Program-made: the position numbers and the translations under genes
Shown: positions 1-8,523 of the stretch, piece by piece
Numbering within the stretch: position 1 is the first letter of the stretch
Layout: each line of letters opens with the position of its first letter
The notes under the pieces: model-generated
What the model saw: only the letters and a program-made list of their open reading frames with translations
Told to the model about the DNA's origin: nothing
Databases searched by the model: none
NCBI GenBank assembly: GCA_001856825.1
Contig: ATMD01000003.1
Coordinates: 1 to 64,000, forward strand
DNA: 64,000 nucleotides
DNA from: Thermoplasmatales archaeon I-plasma
Lineage (GTDB): Archaea; Thermoplasmatota; Thermoplasmata; Thermoplasmatales; GCA-001856825
Direction: 5' to 3'

Positions 1-1
1 C

Positions 2-1072
2 AGGTTCCATCAAGAAAGTTATAACATGGTTGTCACCGGTCAGACCGGCTCTGGCAAGTCGTTCTTCGTGAAGATGCTCATGTTAAGATATCGGCATAGA
101 GACAATGAGGCGAAATTCTACATTCTTGACCCCCTGGGCGAATTTTGGGATTTGGCAGTTAAGCTCCACGGTACCGTGATTGACATGGCTAAGAATATTA
201 TCAATCCATTGGACCTGAGGACCACCGTATCGAGGGATGCTCCGAAGGGCAACATAATGGACAAGGTTAACAGGGTTTTGACTATGCTGAATGTATATTT
301 CAGGGACCTTAATGATCAAATGCTTTCAGTGGTTTCCAATGCCCTGACCAGCCTGTACTCAACTAAGGGATATGACGTAACATTCAGTGACCTGATCGCC
401 GCCATTCAGGCAATGAAGGGCTACGATGACAGCGCAAACGCTAAACTCGTCGTGGAGTCGCTCAAGATTTTCACACAAGGGTCTTTGGAAAACCTGAATC
501 ACAAGACAAACGTTGATTTAAAAAGTGACATAATAGTTTTTGACCTGTCAAAGGGAATGGATGAGAGGATGCGGGAGTTTTTCCTTTTCTTCATGACGGA
601 TTTCCTTTACGGTGAGATATCAAAGGATTTCAATAGAAAACAGGTCCTTATCGATGAGGCTAGATATTTCATGATGCACAGGGAGACCGCTTCGTTTATC
701 AACAATTTTGTCGTTCATTCGAGGCATTTTAACTGCGGTGTTACTCTTATTACCCAGAATATTGATGATTTTTACACAGAGGAAGGGGGTCATTTTTCTG
801 TTTCTACTTTGAGTAATGCCTATTCCGTTGTGGTGTTTTACAACAAGGATGTTCCTGAGAAGTTCGTAAAGGCTCATGGGCTTACCGACGAGGAGGTTGG
901 TTATATCTTGACGGAGACAGGCGTTCAACCGAGAGCCGATGGTGGGAAAGTGTCGCAGTGCTTGCTGATCCAGAAGCACAAGCGGTACAGGTTAGTGGTG
1001 GAAGGACTTCCGTTGGAGTCGGAGCTTATAACCACAGATCCTGAAGTATTGAGAAAGAGAAGGGGATGGTGA
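2..1072 (+). CDS. VirB4/TraC-like conjugation ATPase, 5' truncated by window edge
   Basis: The reading frame is open from nt 2, so the gene starts upstream of the window; an internal ATG lies at 26. The visible part is the P-loop ATPase half of a VirB4/HerA-superfamily protein. Walker A (GQTGSGKS) lies at about nt 38-61. A Walker B of the VirB4 type (VLIDEARYFM) lies near nt 650. A following segment HFNCGVTLITQNIDDF matches the usual arginine/glutamine motif region. VirB4 ATPases power type IV secretion and conjugative DNA transfer at the membrane. The next gene, 14 bp downstream, is a second, giant ATPase of the same superfamily, so the pair looks like the motor of a transfer apparatus. The family call is firm; a conjugative role is inferred, since no relaxase was recognised. 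Confidence 0.75.
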   Translation, partial: RFHQESYNMVVTGQTGSGKSFFVKMLMLRYRHRDNEAKFYILDPLGEFWDLAVKLHGTVIDMAKNIINPLDLRTTVSRDAPKGNIMDKVNRVLTMLNVYFRDLNDQMLSVVSNALTSLYSTKGYDVTFSDLIAAIQAMKGYDDSANAKLVVESLKIFTQGSLENLNHKTNVDLKSDIIVFDLSKGMDERMREFFLFFMTDFLYGEISKDFNRKQVLIDEARYFMMHRETASFINNFVVHSRHFNCGVTLITQNIDDFYTEEGGHFSVSTLSNAYSVVVFYNKDVPEKFVKAHGLTDEEVGYILTETGVQPRADGGKVSQCLLIQKHKRYRLVVEGLPLESELITTDPEVLRKRRGW

Positions 1073-1086
1073 GATAAACATGAGGT

Positions 1087-4000
1087 GTGAACAAAGCTGA
1101 CAATATGTACGCGTGCTTGAAGGACACTGTTGTGAAGGAAAGGTATCCTGTCGCTATTTACAGGAACCAGAGCAAGGACAAGGAGATGCTCAGGGTCGAC
1201 GGAACCGTGGCCCATGTGAACTTTTTGGAGGGGATGCATGAAATGCCAGATGTTGGTGGCAGGGCCGATACCTATTATAATGATGTCTCTACGGCCATGC
1301 AGTATATGGCAGGTGCGAGCAACTGCTTTACCATGGGTGCCATGGTGCAGAACGGGAGAAGCTCCCTCTACTGGAAGGTTAAGGACGCAAATTTCTGGTC
1401 CAAGACTTTCGAGAGCAAGTTGCGCGTTCTGGGGCTGAGCGAGCCTGTACCCGAGGTTGATCCCTTTGGAATAACTAGTGCGGAGAGTATCAAGTCGATC
1501 ATAATCGTGAAGGGCAAGGTGGGGCGTGTTTCTTCGATGGCCAGACTGGTGCGTTACGGGGTGAAGCAGATCGATTACAACGCCGACCAGTATGATGTCT
1601 GGGTTGGGAAACCCAACGAGGCATTGTTGCAGGGGATCATAAGGACGGCTGCGGAAGCCAGCAAGGAACCTTGTCTCTTCAGGAGAGGCAGGATATACGT
1701 CACATTCAATGTAAGGAGGGTGGCACTGAGCGGTGCGGGACAGTTGACTGCCGCCAGGACTTATGCCATAGGCAACACCGATGCGAGAAAGGAGGCAACT
1801 ATAGATTCGAGCAAGGCGCAACTCCAGAGGAATATCCTTCAGAACATGCCCAACAAGGGCAGGGGAGGTGGCCTTCAGTTCGAGGTGATGGTCACCGTGG
1901 TCTACAGGAAGAAATACGCCACTGAGGATGAGGTTAAGGGGATATGCGAGAGATTCGGCAAGGTCGTGGATGCCGTGAACTCTCCTGTGCTTACCGAGAG
2001 TAATGCCTCGTACAGGAATGCGGGGCTGGTGCGTGCCAGGTTCAACTGGGACTACATCAGGCCCGAGGAAGCGCTCAGGCTTTACGTCTCGCAGGGTTTC
2101 TACAAGGGCAAGGACGAGGATTTCGGGAAAGGGGAATGGAGTGCAGATTTTTCCAGGGAGTATTTGGAAAGGTTCATGGTTGAAGAGAAAACAAATGTTG
2201 GTTCTATGGTCTCCACGGAAGGCTACATGGACAGGGCAATAGGCGTCCAGGATATCGGCTACCTGTTCTGGCAGGCAGGTCCCACCGCAATGAAGGATAT
2301 GAGAATTTACAACGGTCCCGGTGGTCTGATCGTTCTGCCTTTCTATCTTTCTGCGCGCAACAGGCTGGCCAAGGGACTTCCGAAGAGCCTGGACATGTTT
2401 GCCAGCGTGGAAGGTCGTGACCTTGGGTACGATCCGAGGTACATAACAGAGGAAGATTACAAGACCATTATGACCAAGGCCCGTCTCAGGATGTATATCC
2501 CGGAGGCTGACAGGGATTTCGTCATTGGTCCGGGCTGGGAGAATATGGTCAAGCGTGGCATGATAGATGAGGATGGCTACGAGGTACCGAAGGGTGAAGA
2601 CCCCAACGACCCCAGAAGTGCACACACCTTTGGTTGGGTCGACCAATCAGATGGAGGCACATCCAATGGTGGCATGCAGTCCGGTGGGAGCTCTCAGGGT
2701 GCCGGAGGTACGGTCGGGAGTGACGCTACCCGGATAAAAAGTGATGCCGAGTACCTGCTTCCGAAGCTTAAGGACGGGGACGTGACAAAGCTGTATTCTC
2801 AGGACGATTACCTCAGGGTCAGCAGGCTCAAGTTCAGCGAGAATCCGATGCTTGGCATCGTCAAGAATACGGATGGCACAGGGGAGGTTATAGGTCCGTC
2901 CTTTGCAAGAAAGGAGGGATCAAGGATACTGGTTGTGGGAGGTTCCGGAGGAGGGAAGACAACAGTGGCAGCTCCCGCAGCGGTTGAAGCACTGGAGTGC
3001 GGTGGCAGTGTTGTTGCAGCAGACATGAGCGGAGACTTCCTTGAGAAGGTCCTGAAGATATCATTGGATAGATATGAGAAGGGAGTCGACATCCTCGACA
3101 GGATATTTATTGTGAAAGTGGGCGATAATACCACTCCATCCGTCGGCTCTATGAACTTCCTTCATCCGAGGATAAATGGTGTGAACAGGGACCTTCTGTG
3201 GAACATAATCTCGGGTGCCCTGAATGCGGGAAGGGAACAGCTCTACGGGGATGCATTCGGCGGTCCTAAGATAGAGCAGTACGTGAAAGCACTCACGCAG
3301 GTGCTGTATGACCTGTCTGTCAACAGCACGCTTGTAGATGCGAAATACATTCTCCAGAATCCTGAGAAGGGAGCTGATATATTGAAGAATCTCAAGGCTG
3401 CGACGGGCAAGGGACCGGATTCCGCATATGAGTCGATCTTTGGACCACTCAAAGCGCAGTCGGAATCAAGGTACAAGGATGAGTTTGCCTCATCCGTCAG
3501 GTATCTTGACGGAGGAGTTGGCAGCTACCCGATGAAGAGGATGCTGAACGACCGTGGCAGCAGATTCAGGTTCGAGGAGCTTCTCAGGCCGGATAAGCCG
3601 ATGATGGTCATACTGTATTTCCCTGCCAGCGTGCTTGGTGACAGGGAAGCATCGCTTCTTGTTGCCGCATATCTCACACTGTTCTATGCGCTCAAGGTGG
3701 CATTGAATACGGTGAACGATACTTTCGAGAATCCTCTGGATAAGGGAAAGCCTCTCACCTACAGTGACGGCAGGCTCCTGATCATTGCAGATGAATTCCA
3801 GAAATACTGGAATGAGATGCTCAAGATGGCGCTGACAGAAGGAAGGAAACAGAACGTCTCCATCATGCTCCTGACGCAGACCATCAGGGTACCGGACCTC
3901 AACGGTAAGCCTCTCCTTGAGAGCCACAGGAATGACTTCAACTTCGTGTTGGTCAAGGGTGTCAAGGATACTGCAGACCTGAAGCTCATGGGAATAGGAA

Positions 4001-6126
4001 ACGAAAGCACTTACGACGAATTGGTCAGGCTCTTCGTGGACGAGATAAACGGAGTGACGGGTGCATTCTACATGGAATCTTCCGAGGGGCATGGAAAGGT
4101 CAGTACGCTGTACCAGATATCAGAGCATGACCCTGTGTTCTTCGATTCCGTCATGAAGGCGTTCTACAAGAGGTATGAGGAACTGGATAATCAGGACGGT
4201 ATGGGAAGGCTCAGGATGCTGAGCGATGCCCAGGTGGAGGAGATGAGTCTGCCGCTTGAGGATGTAGATGCCAGGAACCAGTTCGGCGTTTGCCTTGACC
4301 TCTACTACCTTGACAAGTATTACAAGGGGCAGACCAGCCTGGGCGACCTCACAACGTTCAACGGCAAGATGCTCTACGGTGTTGGACCTTTCCGGAGGGA
4401 TTTCCACATCGACGTCTACTTCCCTGAGCTCAGGGCGAATTCTGAGATCAACGCAGTACTGAAGCAGCTTGTGGATGTCAATTCCGTGAGGAGGGACTCG
4501 TACAGCGACAGGATGATGCTTTATGGCATCTTGGAGAACGGCGTCGCGTACCTGAAGCAGAAGCTTGGCAGTGGCAAGAGCGGCGGCGGCGATGATCACA
4601 GGGCGGCTGTGCTTGAGATCGCAAGGAATATCGTGGCTTATAACTATAAGGAATTTAATGAACACCACCAGGAGAGCATGGTGTACGCATATCCAAGCGT
4701 TGGCGGGAACGGGCCTGACCTGTACATCAACCTCAGTGAGAAGCCTAAGATGGTTGGAGACAGGGAGATAAAGTATGCATTCGGCGAGGTTCAGATGGGG
4801 TACAGGAAGGCACTAGTGGTCGAGAAGCTGAATGCCCTCCCAAAGGGATGGGGAATGATATTCTACGTGCCGAAGGCCGACATAATGGACTTCCAGAAGG
4901 GGTTGAACAACATAGTGAGCGAGGATCTCGATGGGAAGGATGCATCAGAGGTTCTCAGCCGTGTGTTCGTCCAGTCCATGGAAGATGCAAGACAGAAGCT
5001 CGATGCGCTCAAGGATGCGTTCGGAGGAGGCACTGGTGGTAAGGCCGGCGCATTTGCAGACGGCGGTCAGGGACGCAATGAGAATAATGGAAATCCATCG
5101 GGAGGACAGACTGAAGGCAGCGGAGGGAGTGGTACGGCATGGGGGTTCAACGAAGAACAGACGAAAGCTCAGCTGGCTTATCTGGATTCCTTGAAGAAGA
5201 AAGGAGACCTGGAGTCCCTGAAGGAGAGGCAGAGCTGGATGAAGGCGTTCGGTGTTACGGAGATCAATGACGTTGGCATCCCTGTGGATGTGGAAAGGCA
5301 CAACGCTGGCTGGACTGCACCCGGTGGAATGAAGGATATCATCAAGGAAGTCAGGAACGTTGGGTATGCGTGCGGGTTCAAGGTTCTGAGGAGAGAGGAT
5401 GTTGTTGTTTATACAGGCATTCCCGGTAGTGGAATTCTCAGTGCTACAGCACCTGATGCAGGCAGTACCGTAGCAGATTCTTCAGGGGCTCCTCCTGGAG
5501 GCAGTCAGAAGACTGAGGACAGTGTTGCGGATGGAAGCGCATCTGATACTACGACTACTGAAAAGAAGGACGAGAATGTCGAGAGGTGCGAGAACTGGAA
5601 TAAGATGCTATTCATGAGCAAACAGTCATGGCCTATTGAAAAGAACATCAAGGAATTCAATCATCAGGGCGAGGAAATCTACATAGATGTATTACGTGCG
5701 GCTGATATTATTTTAACAATGCATAAATTCATAGCCCTGTCTGACCCTGTTAACGGGGAGAAGCTCAGGAAATATGTGGAAGGTGAGGGGTATTTGGTCA
5801 CAGATTTCACGAGGCTTAGACTAACAATAAAGAAATTATTAAGTCTTCAAAGTGTAGATATTGCTCCTGAAGGCAAGCTAGCAAATAAACTTGAGGATTA
5901 TCTGATTCGCAGGGGTGTTATTGTGAAATTGAATCCTCCGGAAATCATTAAGGAATATGCATCTTTGGTTGGCAAAGATGAACACCTGATCAGGGTTGTT
6001 GACCTCAGAGAAATAAACGAGATTTACTACCCCGATTTTTGCAAACATTGGGACATTCTTATAGGTTATGAAGGTAGCATATTTCTTTCGGTTGAGAAGG
6101 TAATTGATAGGTTCGGGAAGAAGTAA
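1087..6126 (+). CDS. Giant FtsK/HerA/VirB4-superfamily ATPase with nuclease-like domain
   Basis: This 1679-residue protein starts at a GTG just after the VirB4-like gene. An N-terminal part of about 515 residues has no recognised motif and is followed by a Gly/Ser linker (about 519-546). The ATPase core follows: Walker A VGGSGGGKT near residue 620, Walker B LLIIADEFQKY with D902-E903, and LLTQTIRV after it. Residues about 1180-1290 resemble a PD-(D/E)XK fold: GPDLYI with D1211, then AFGEVQ with E1234 and Q1236, then a strand-rich segment. Two more low-complexity linkers (about 1312-1350 and 1450-1500) separate further unknown domains. The last 180 codons (from about nt 5590) look more AT-rich than the rest, as if added later. 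The ATPase call is secure. The nuclease domain is motif-based inference, and a role in DNA transfer is inferred from the neighbour. Confidence 0.7.
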   Translation: MNKADNMYACLKDTVVKERYPVAIYRNQSKDKEMLRVDGTVAHVNFLEGMHEMPDVGGRADTYYNDVSTAMQYMAGASNCFTMGAMVQNGRSSLYWKVKDANFWSKTFESKLRVLGLSEPVPEVDPFGITSAESIKSIIIVKGKVGRVSSMARLVRYGVKQIDYNADQYDVWVGKPNEALLQGIIRTAAEASKEPCLFRRGRIYVTFNVRRVALSGAGQLTAARTYAIGNTDARKEATIDSSKAQLQRNILQNMPNKGRGGGLQFEVMVTVVYRKKYATEDEVKGICERFGKVVDAVNSPVLTESNASYRNAGLVRARFNWDYIRPEEALRLYVSQGFYKGKDEDFGKGEWSADFSREYLERFMVEEKTNVGSMVSTEGYMDRAIGVQDIGYLFWQAGPTAMKDMRIYNGPGGLIVLPFYLSARNRLAKGLPKSLDMFASVEGRDLGYDPRYITEEDYKTIMTKARLRMYIPEADRDFVIGPGWENMVKRGMIDEDGYEVPKGEDPNDPRSAHTFGWVDQSDGGTSNGGMQSGGSSQGAGGTVGSDATRIKSDAEYLLPKLKDGDVTKLYSQDDYLRVSRLKFSENPMLGIVKNTDGTGEVIGPSFARKEGSRILVVGGSGGGKTTVAAPAAVEALECGGSVVAADMSGDFLEKVLKISLDRYEKGVDILDRIFIVKVGDNTTPSVGSMNFLHPRINGVNRDLLWNIISGALNAGREQLYGDAFGGPKIEQYVKALTQVLYDLSVNSTLVDAKYILQNPEKGADILKNLKAATGKGPDSAYESIFGPLKAQSESRYKDEFASSVRYLDGGVGSYPMKRMLNDRGSRFRFEELLRPDKPMMVILYFPASVLGDREASLLVAAYLTLFYALKVALNTVNDTFENPLDKGKPLTYSDGRLLIIADEFQKYWNEMLKMALTEGRKQNVSIMLLTQTIRVPDLNGKPLLESHRNDFNFVLVKGVKDTADLKLMGIGNESTYDELVRLFVDEINGVTGAFYMESSEGHGKVSTLYQISEHDPVFFDSVMKAFYKRYEELDNQDGMGRLRMLSDAQVEEMSLPLEDVDARNQFGVCLDLYYLDKYYKGQTSLGDLTTFNGKMLYGVGPFRRDFHIDVYFPELRANSEINAVLKQLVDVNSVRRDSYSDRMMLYGILENGVAYLKQKLGSGKSGGGDDHRAAVLEIARNIVAYNYKEFNEHHQESMVYAYPSVGGNGPDLYINLSEKPKMVGDREIKYAFGEVQMGYRKALVVEKLNALPKGWGMIFYVPKADIMDFQKGLNNIVSEDLDGKDASEVLSRVFVQSMEDARQKLDALKDAFGGGTGGKAGAFADGGQGRNENNGNPSGGQTEGSGGSGTAWGFNEEQTKAQLAYLDSLKKKGDLESLKERQSWMKAFGVTEINDVGIPVDVERHNAGWTAPGGMKDIIKEVRNVGYACGFKVLRREDVVVYTGIPGSGILSATAPDAGSTVADSSGAPPGGSQKTEDSVADGSASDTTTTEKKDENVERCENWNKMLFMSKQSWPIEKNIKEFNHQGEEIYIDVLRAADIILTMHKFIALSDPVNGEKLRKYVEGEGYLVTDFTRLRLTIKKLLSLQSVDIAPEGKLANKLEDYLIRRGVIVKLNPPEIIKEYASLVGKDEHLIRVVDLREINEIYYPDFCKHWDILIGYEGSIFLSVEKVIDRFGKK

Positions 6127-6138
6127 CTATACGCGATG

Positions 6139-6633
6139 TTATTGATAAATTTTGGTCGTTTTATTTCTCTTACTTGCTTTCTTTTGTCTTAGTCTTTCTG
6201 CCACATCTTTCTTTGACCTGTAGCTATCTGTTATGATGGGAAAATCAGGCCAATCCAAGGGGTTGTGCATGTAGGATTTTAACGCGTCATTCATGTTCTT
6301 AGACAGTCTTTGTAATAGTAGAATTGTGTCTTGGGATGACAGGTTTCTTACCAGAGCATGCTGACCGGTTTTGGGGTCTATTTTCTCAATGATAAGACCC
6401 ATGTTTTTCAGCGTTTTGATAGCTAGTCTGACACGCTTATTGGAACCGAATTTGGAGCTTTCTTTTTCAATTTCGACGGGGTCATTCATATCAATCAGGT
6501 TCCTGGTGGAAAAGAGGTCCTTCCGGAGCTGCATTGCCAGTATTACGTTAGCTTCTGGAATATTCATTATTGATGCTAGGAACGGTATGAGTTTTTGTGC
6601 ATCTACTTTGAAGTTAAAAGATGTCTTCGACAT
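6139..6633 (-). CDS. Small basic protein, probable winged-helix DNA-binding regulator
   Basis: The 164-residue protein converges on the giant ATPase gene (13 bp between stops). Residues about 20-100 have the pattern of a winged-helix domain: helices, then NKRVRLAIKTLKNMGLIIEKIDPKTG, which reads as a recognition helix followed by a wing. The C-terminus is Lys/Arg-rich. A TATA-like sequence (catatataag) lies about 20-25 bp before the ATG, so the mRNA is probably leaderless. Three spaced iterons sit about 100-170 bp upstream and could be its operator or a replication site. The family is not recognised with certainty; the regulator role is inference. Confidence 0.5.
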   Translation of the reverse strand: MSKTSFNFKVDAQKLIPFLASIMNIPEANVILAMQLRKDLFSTRNLIDMNDPVEIEKESSKFGSNKRVRLAIKTLKNMGLIIEKIDPKTGQHALVRNLSSQDTILLLQRLSKNMNDALKSYMHNPLDWPDFPIITDSYRSKKDVAERLRQKKASKRNKTTKIYQ

Positions 6634-6730
6634 GATGTATCATATATAAGGGGTATATTAACCCTCAGTAAGACCGTTCAGCACGGAATTTTATTATATA
6701 ACTACTTGAGGGCATTTTAAATCGTTTTAT

Positions 6731-6799
6731 GCGTGTTTTTGGATTAAGGTTACTTATGTCTTTAGATTAAGAAGGCCTGCATCTTTAGGTTAAGGTTTT
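6731..6799. repeat. Three iterons with 23-bp period
   Basis: Three imperfect copies of a 12-mer occur at exactly 23-bp intervals: TTTGGATTAAGG (6738-6749), TTTAGATTAAGA (6761-6772) and TTTAGGTTAAGG (6784-6795). They lie in an AT-rich gene-free stretch upstream of the divergent winged-helix-like gene. Regular spacing of about two helical turns is typical of binding sites occupied on one face of DNA, such as plasmid iterons or operators. The copies are visible in the sequence; the function is inferred. Confidence 0.6.
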
Positions 6800-7059
6800 A
6801 TGGACTTTTTCGAGTTTAATGGGGGTCATTTATGTTGGTGGATTAGTGTAGAACGGAGGTTTGTCGTTACTTGTAGTAAGGTTTGAAATTCTTAACCCAA
6901 AGAACGAATTTTTGCCAGACCCATTGTTATGACTACCTGTGAGAGACACGCCCCTGCGAGGGACTAGTGAACGCGTGAATAAGAGAGAAGAAAATAAGCT
7001 AAGATGTCGTAAATAGAATAAATGAAGGGTGTTGTTTGTATGCTTTGAATTCTATTATT
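6800..7059. other. Gene-free AT-rich stretch
   Basis: No convincing coding frame, RNA gene or terminator is visible here. It links the iteron block to the repeat zone and is AT-rich, with one GC-rich island near 6930-6980 containing a short interrupted inverted sequence (cgcccctgcgaggg). Confidence 0.4.
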
Positions 7060-8360
7060 TATGCCATCCTTCTTAGATAACCCTGGCTTGTCCGAATGCT
7101 ATCCCTTTTGGTTAATTCCAGACTCATCCGCAGGCTTGTCCGAATGCTATCCCTTTTGGTTATGTCCGCCCCCTCCTCCCTCCTTTGGATAATGGGTTGG
7201 ATAACTGGTTGGATGGCCGGATTGTTACCTGGCTGGTCTACGTCCTTTGTTTCTTCTTTCACCCTTGGGGTTGGATTCCCTACAGGCATTCCCTTGCAGG
7301 ATAGTTCACTCCAGTTAGTTGTTCTACAGGGAATACGATGCTTGTTGATTGATGGAATCCTTCCCGAGGCCAGTTGCAGTTTTCTTCGTGATTATTCTTC
7401 TAATCCTTCTGATAGCGAGTGTGAGCAGCAAACGGTAGGTGATGAAAAAGATGGCATTCTGAATGACGACGCATATTTTATCAAAAAACGACGAATGATG
7501 GAAAGAACGTTCTGTGGATTGAGTTCATTTCTATTCTGTCAGAACATCTACAGACGAATGACGAAAAAGAGGGGCCGTCATTAGGTTGCTAAACCTATGA
7601 TAAATTACGTTGTTACTGCAGCACCTTACTATCCTGAATACCGGCTGAAGTAACAATCCCCTCCTCAGCTTGTCCAGCCTTCTTTTGATTAACTCCAACC
7701 TTCCACCCATCACCTATGGCTGGATGGATACATTCCCTCACTTAATTTGAATACCTTTCCAAATAACTTTCCTAGCTTGTCCAGCCTTCCTTCTTTGATT
7801 AATCTCTAAGCGAGCTTGTCCGCCTGGATTCCCGTCTTGTTTCCATTCCTTCTTGATGATGTCCACCCCCGCCCTTCCGGTTGGATTGCTGACCTCCTTG
7901 AAGATGGTTGGTTTTTGTCTCTGGCTTGTCCGCTTGCGGTACCGACCAATCTCCTTCCTCTCTTGATGGATTCCGCCCCTCCCCTGGCTGGTTCACATCC
8001 TCGGTTTCTTCTCTCTCCTTTGGGGTGGGACTTCTATCCTCTTTGAAGCATCTGGCTCCCCCCTCACTTGGCAGGCCGGATAGAGTGCATCTTGACAACT
8101 CTTTCCCGTCTCTTGGGACGGTCTCGTTGTCCTTCTTGAAGAACGCCAACTTTCACCCCCGCAGGATCGGATGGATTCCATACTCCGGCTGGCCTGCAAT
8201 CCCGGTAGGAACGGGTCGGTCTTCTGGGCAGCATCTCCTCCTCCTTCTTGGTGAACTCCCGCCCCCAGCAGGCTGGACGGTTGGACCATTCCTCTGGCGC
8301 GTGCCACCCACTGGAAGCGGTCTTTGAAGAAGAGCAAGACGGACCGGACCATTCATTGAT
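7060..8360 (-). repeat. Degenerate repeat zone, possibly a decayed repetitive gene
   Basis: About 1.3 kb carry no intact convincing gene but many related short segments. Read on the minus strand, about ten units begin with TCAAGAAGGA-like sequence. They translate as IIKKEW, FFKKDN, FTKKEE, FFKDR, IKEGRLDKL, LIKRRLDKL and LTKRDSIRTS, but adjacent units fall in different frames. Two longer related segments, about 770 bp apart (near 7230-7290 and 7985-8045), encode TPRVKEETKDVDQPG and TPKEREETEDVNQPG on the minus strand. The right half (7800-8350) is markedly GC-rich. On the plus strand the recurring word is GCTTGTCC. It may be a decayed repeat-protein gene, a centromere or an origin region. No function can be assigned. 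Confidence 0.5.
7085..7162. repeat. Exact 30-bp direct repeat, two copies
   Basis: The 30-bp unit at 7085-7114 (beginning GGCTTGTCCGAATG and ending TTTTGGTTA) recurs identically at 7133-7162, separated by 18 bp. The minus strand of each copy encodes LTKRDSIRTS in the same frame. The spacer is short and there are only two copies, so this is not a CRISPR array. It is the best-conserved part of the surrounding degenerate repeat zone. Confidence 0.8.
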
Positions 8361-8463
8361 GGACGCGACTTTACAGGTAGCAGGGAAGGAGCGTCATCCG
8401 GTTAACAGAACGCTCACACATCATTATTAAATATCATGGCTGGTTGTGACATTTGATAGCGAT

Positions 8464-8523
8464 ATGAGAACGTCAAACATTGATATCCGTATGTATATTG
8501 GAACGTTGGAGACGGGTCAATGA
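8464..8523 (+). CDS. Micro-ORF (19 aa) coupled to the helicase-nuclease gene
   Basis: An ATG at 8464 opens a 19-codon frame (MRTSNIDIRMYIGTLETGQ) whose TGA overlaps the ATG of the next gene (ATGA at 8520-8523). An AT-rich TATA-like box (attattaaatatc, 8424-8435) is placed so that transcription should begin just before this ATG. Two other element operons show the same arrangement, at 22652 and 28240. It may be a true small protein or a translation-coupling leader; there is no homology evidence. Confidence 0.45.
   Translation: MRTSNIDIRMYIGTLETGQ

Noticed and set aside
925-2646. 573-aa minus-strand ORF opposite the ATPase genes
   Set aside because: It is a shadow of the clear VirB4/HerA coding sequence; His/Pro/Leu-rich composition and no motif.
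7085-7162. CRISPR array
   Set aside because: Only two identical units with an 18-bp spacer exist, and the neighbouring copies are degenerate and irregularly spaced; no array is present.
7096-7584. 162-aa plus-strand ORF in the repeat zone
   Set aside because: It is composed of the minus-strand repeats read in the other direction, with low-complexity hydrophobic residues, no promoter and no domain signal.
7908-8327. 139-aa plus-strand ORF and overlapping minus-strand ORFs of 116-119 aa
   Set aside because: Several frames are open because the segment is GC-rich; no frame is continuous over the repeats or shows a recognisable fold.
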